From positions 1-5,370 of the forward strand of contig PMLF01000014.1 of assembly GCA_003158755.1 (NCBI GenBank): DNA of 5,370 bases, in the 5' to 3' direction. The stretch is from Elusimicrobiota bacterium. GTDB taxonomy: Bacteria; Elusimicrobiota; Elusimicrobia; FEN-1173. Below the pieces are notes generated by a model. It was not told where the DNA came from and searched no databases. It was given only the letters and a program-made list of their open reading frames with translations. Position 1 is the stretch's first letter; every line of letters starts with the position of its first letter. This document shows, piece by piece, positions 5,317 to 5,370 of the stretch. A program made the position numbers and the translations under genes.

Positions 5317-5370
5317 ATGAACCCCGAAATCTCCCGACGGCGCACGTTCGCCATCATCTCCCACCCCGAC
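5317..5370 (+). CDS. prfC: Peptide chain release factor 3, N-terminus (partial, runs off the window)
   Basis: Only the first 18 codons are present, reading MNPEISRRRTFAIISHPD. The segment RRTFAIISHPD is the conserved start of the GTPase domain of release factor 3; in the family it is followed directly by the P-loop AGKTT, which lies past the window edge. RF3 is a cytoplasmic translational GTPase that recycles RF1 and RF2 from the ribosome after peptide release. The N-terminal leader is short (about eight residues before the RRTF motif, roughly 12 in E. coli), so ATG at 5317 fits. It lies 38 bases after the cyclase stop and probably has its own promoter. Confidence 0.85.
   Translation, partial: MNPEISRRRTFAIISHPD

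Overview
The window looks like a piece of a moderately GC-rich chromosome from a Gram-negative-type bacterium: one product has a classical Sec signal peptide, start codons have Shine-Dalgarno sequences, and the coding regions are dense. I could not fix the phylum. Hand counts over single 60-base stretches give about 42-58% GC in the Fic region (25/60 at 961-1020, 35/60 at 541-600), 32% in the gap after it (19/60 at 1501-1560), and 67-75% in the right-hand genes (45/60 at 2881-2940, 40/60 at 4801-4860). This suggests that the left part was acquired or evolves differently.

Layout. Bases 23-1464 hold a two-gene plus-strand unit. A 101-residue mini-protein resembling only the N-terminal (inhibitory) part of a Fic protein overlaps by ATGA a complete class II-type Fic AMP-transferase that carries its own inhibitory helix and a C-terminal winged-helix-like domain. 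A 294-base gap (1465-1758) follows, with an AT-rich dyad and a branched, repeat-like palindromic element. On the minus strand, 3186-1759 encodes an exported single-HKD phospholipase D/nuclease-like protein with two unexpected helix-turn-helix-like regions; its stop codon sits in the loop of its own terminator-like hairpin. Just upstream on the same strand is a 58-codon ORF (3394-3218) whose first half is a clear match to the N-terminus of a type III-like restriction/helicase family, apparently a remnant.

On the plus strand, divergent from these, are a YaeQ-like PD-(D/E)XK-fold protein (3510-4034) and a response regulator fused to a class IIIb adenylate cyclase with all catalytic residues intact (4142-5278). 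The first 18 codons of prfC (peptide chain release factor 3) run off the right edge.

How the parts relate. The Fic pair looks like a toxin/regulator unit, and with the restriction remnant and PLD protein it gives the left half an accessory, defence-like flavour. The right half is signalling and housekeeping: the cyclase presumably makes cAMP in response to a histidine kinase encoded elsewhere, and prfC appears to have its own promoter inside the cyclase 3' end, with a strong hairpin abutting its start codon. The most distinctive observations are the stand-alone Fic N-terminal protein with the inhibitory glutamate replaced by alanine, and the prfC leader hairpin that would form fully only in read-through transcripts.
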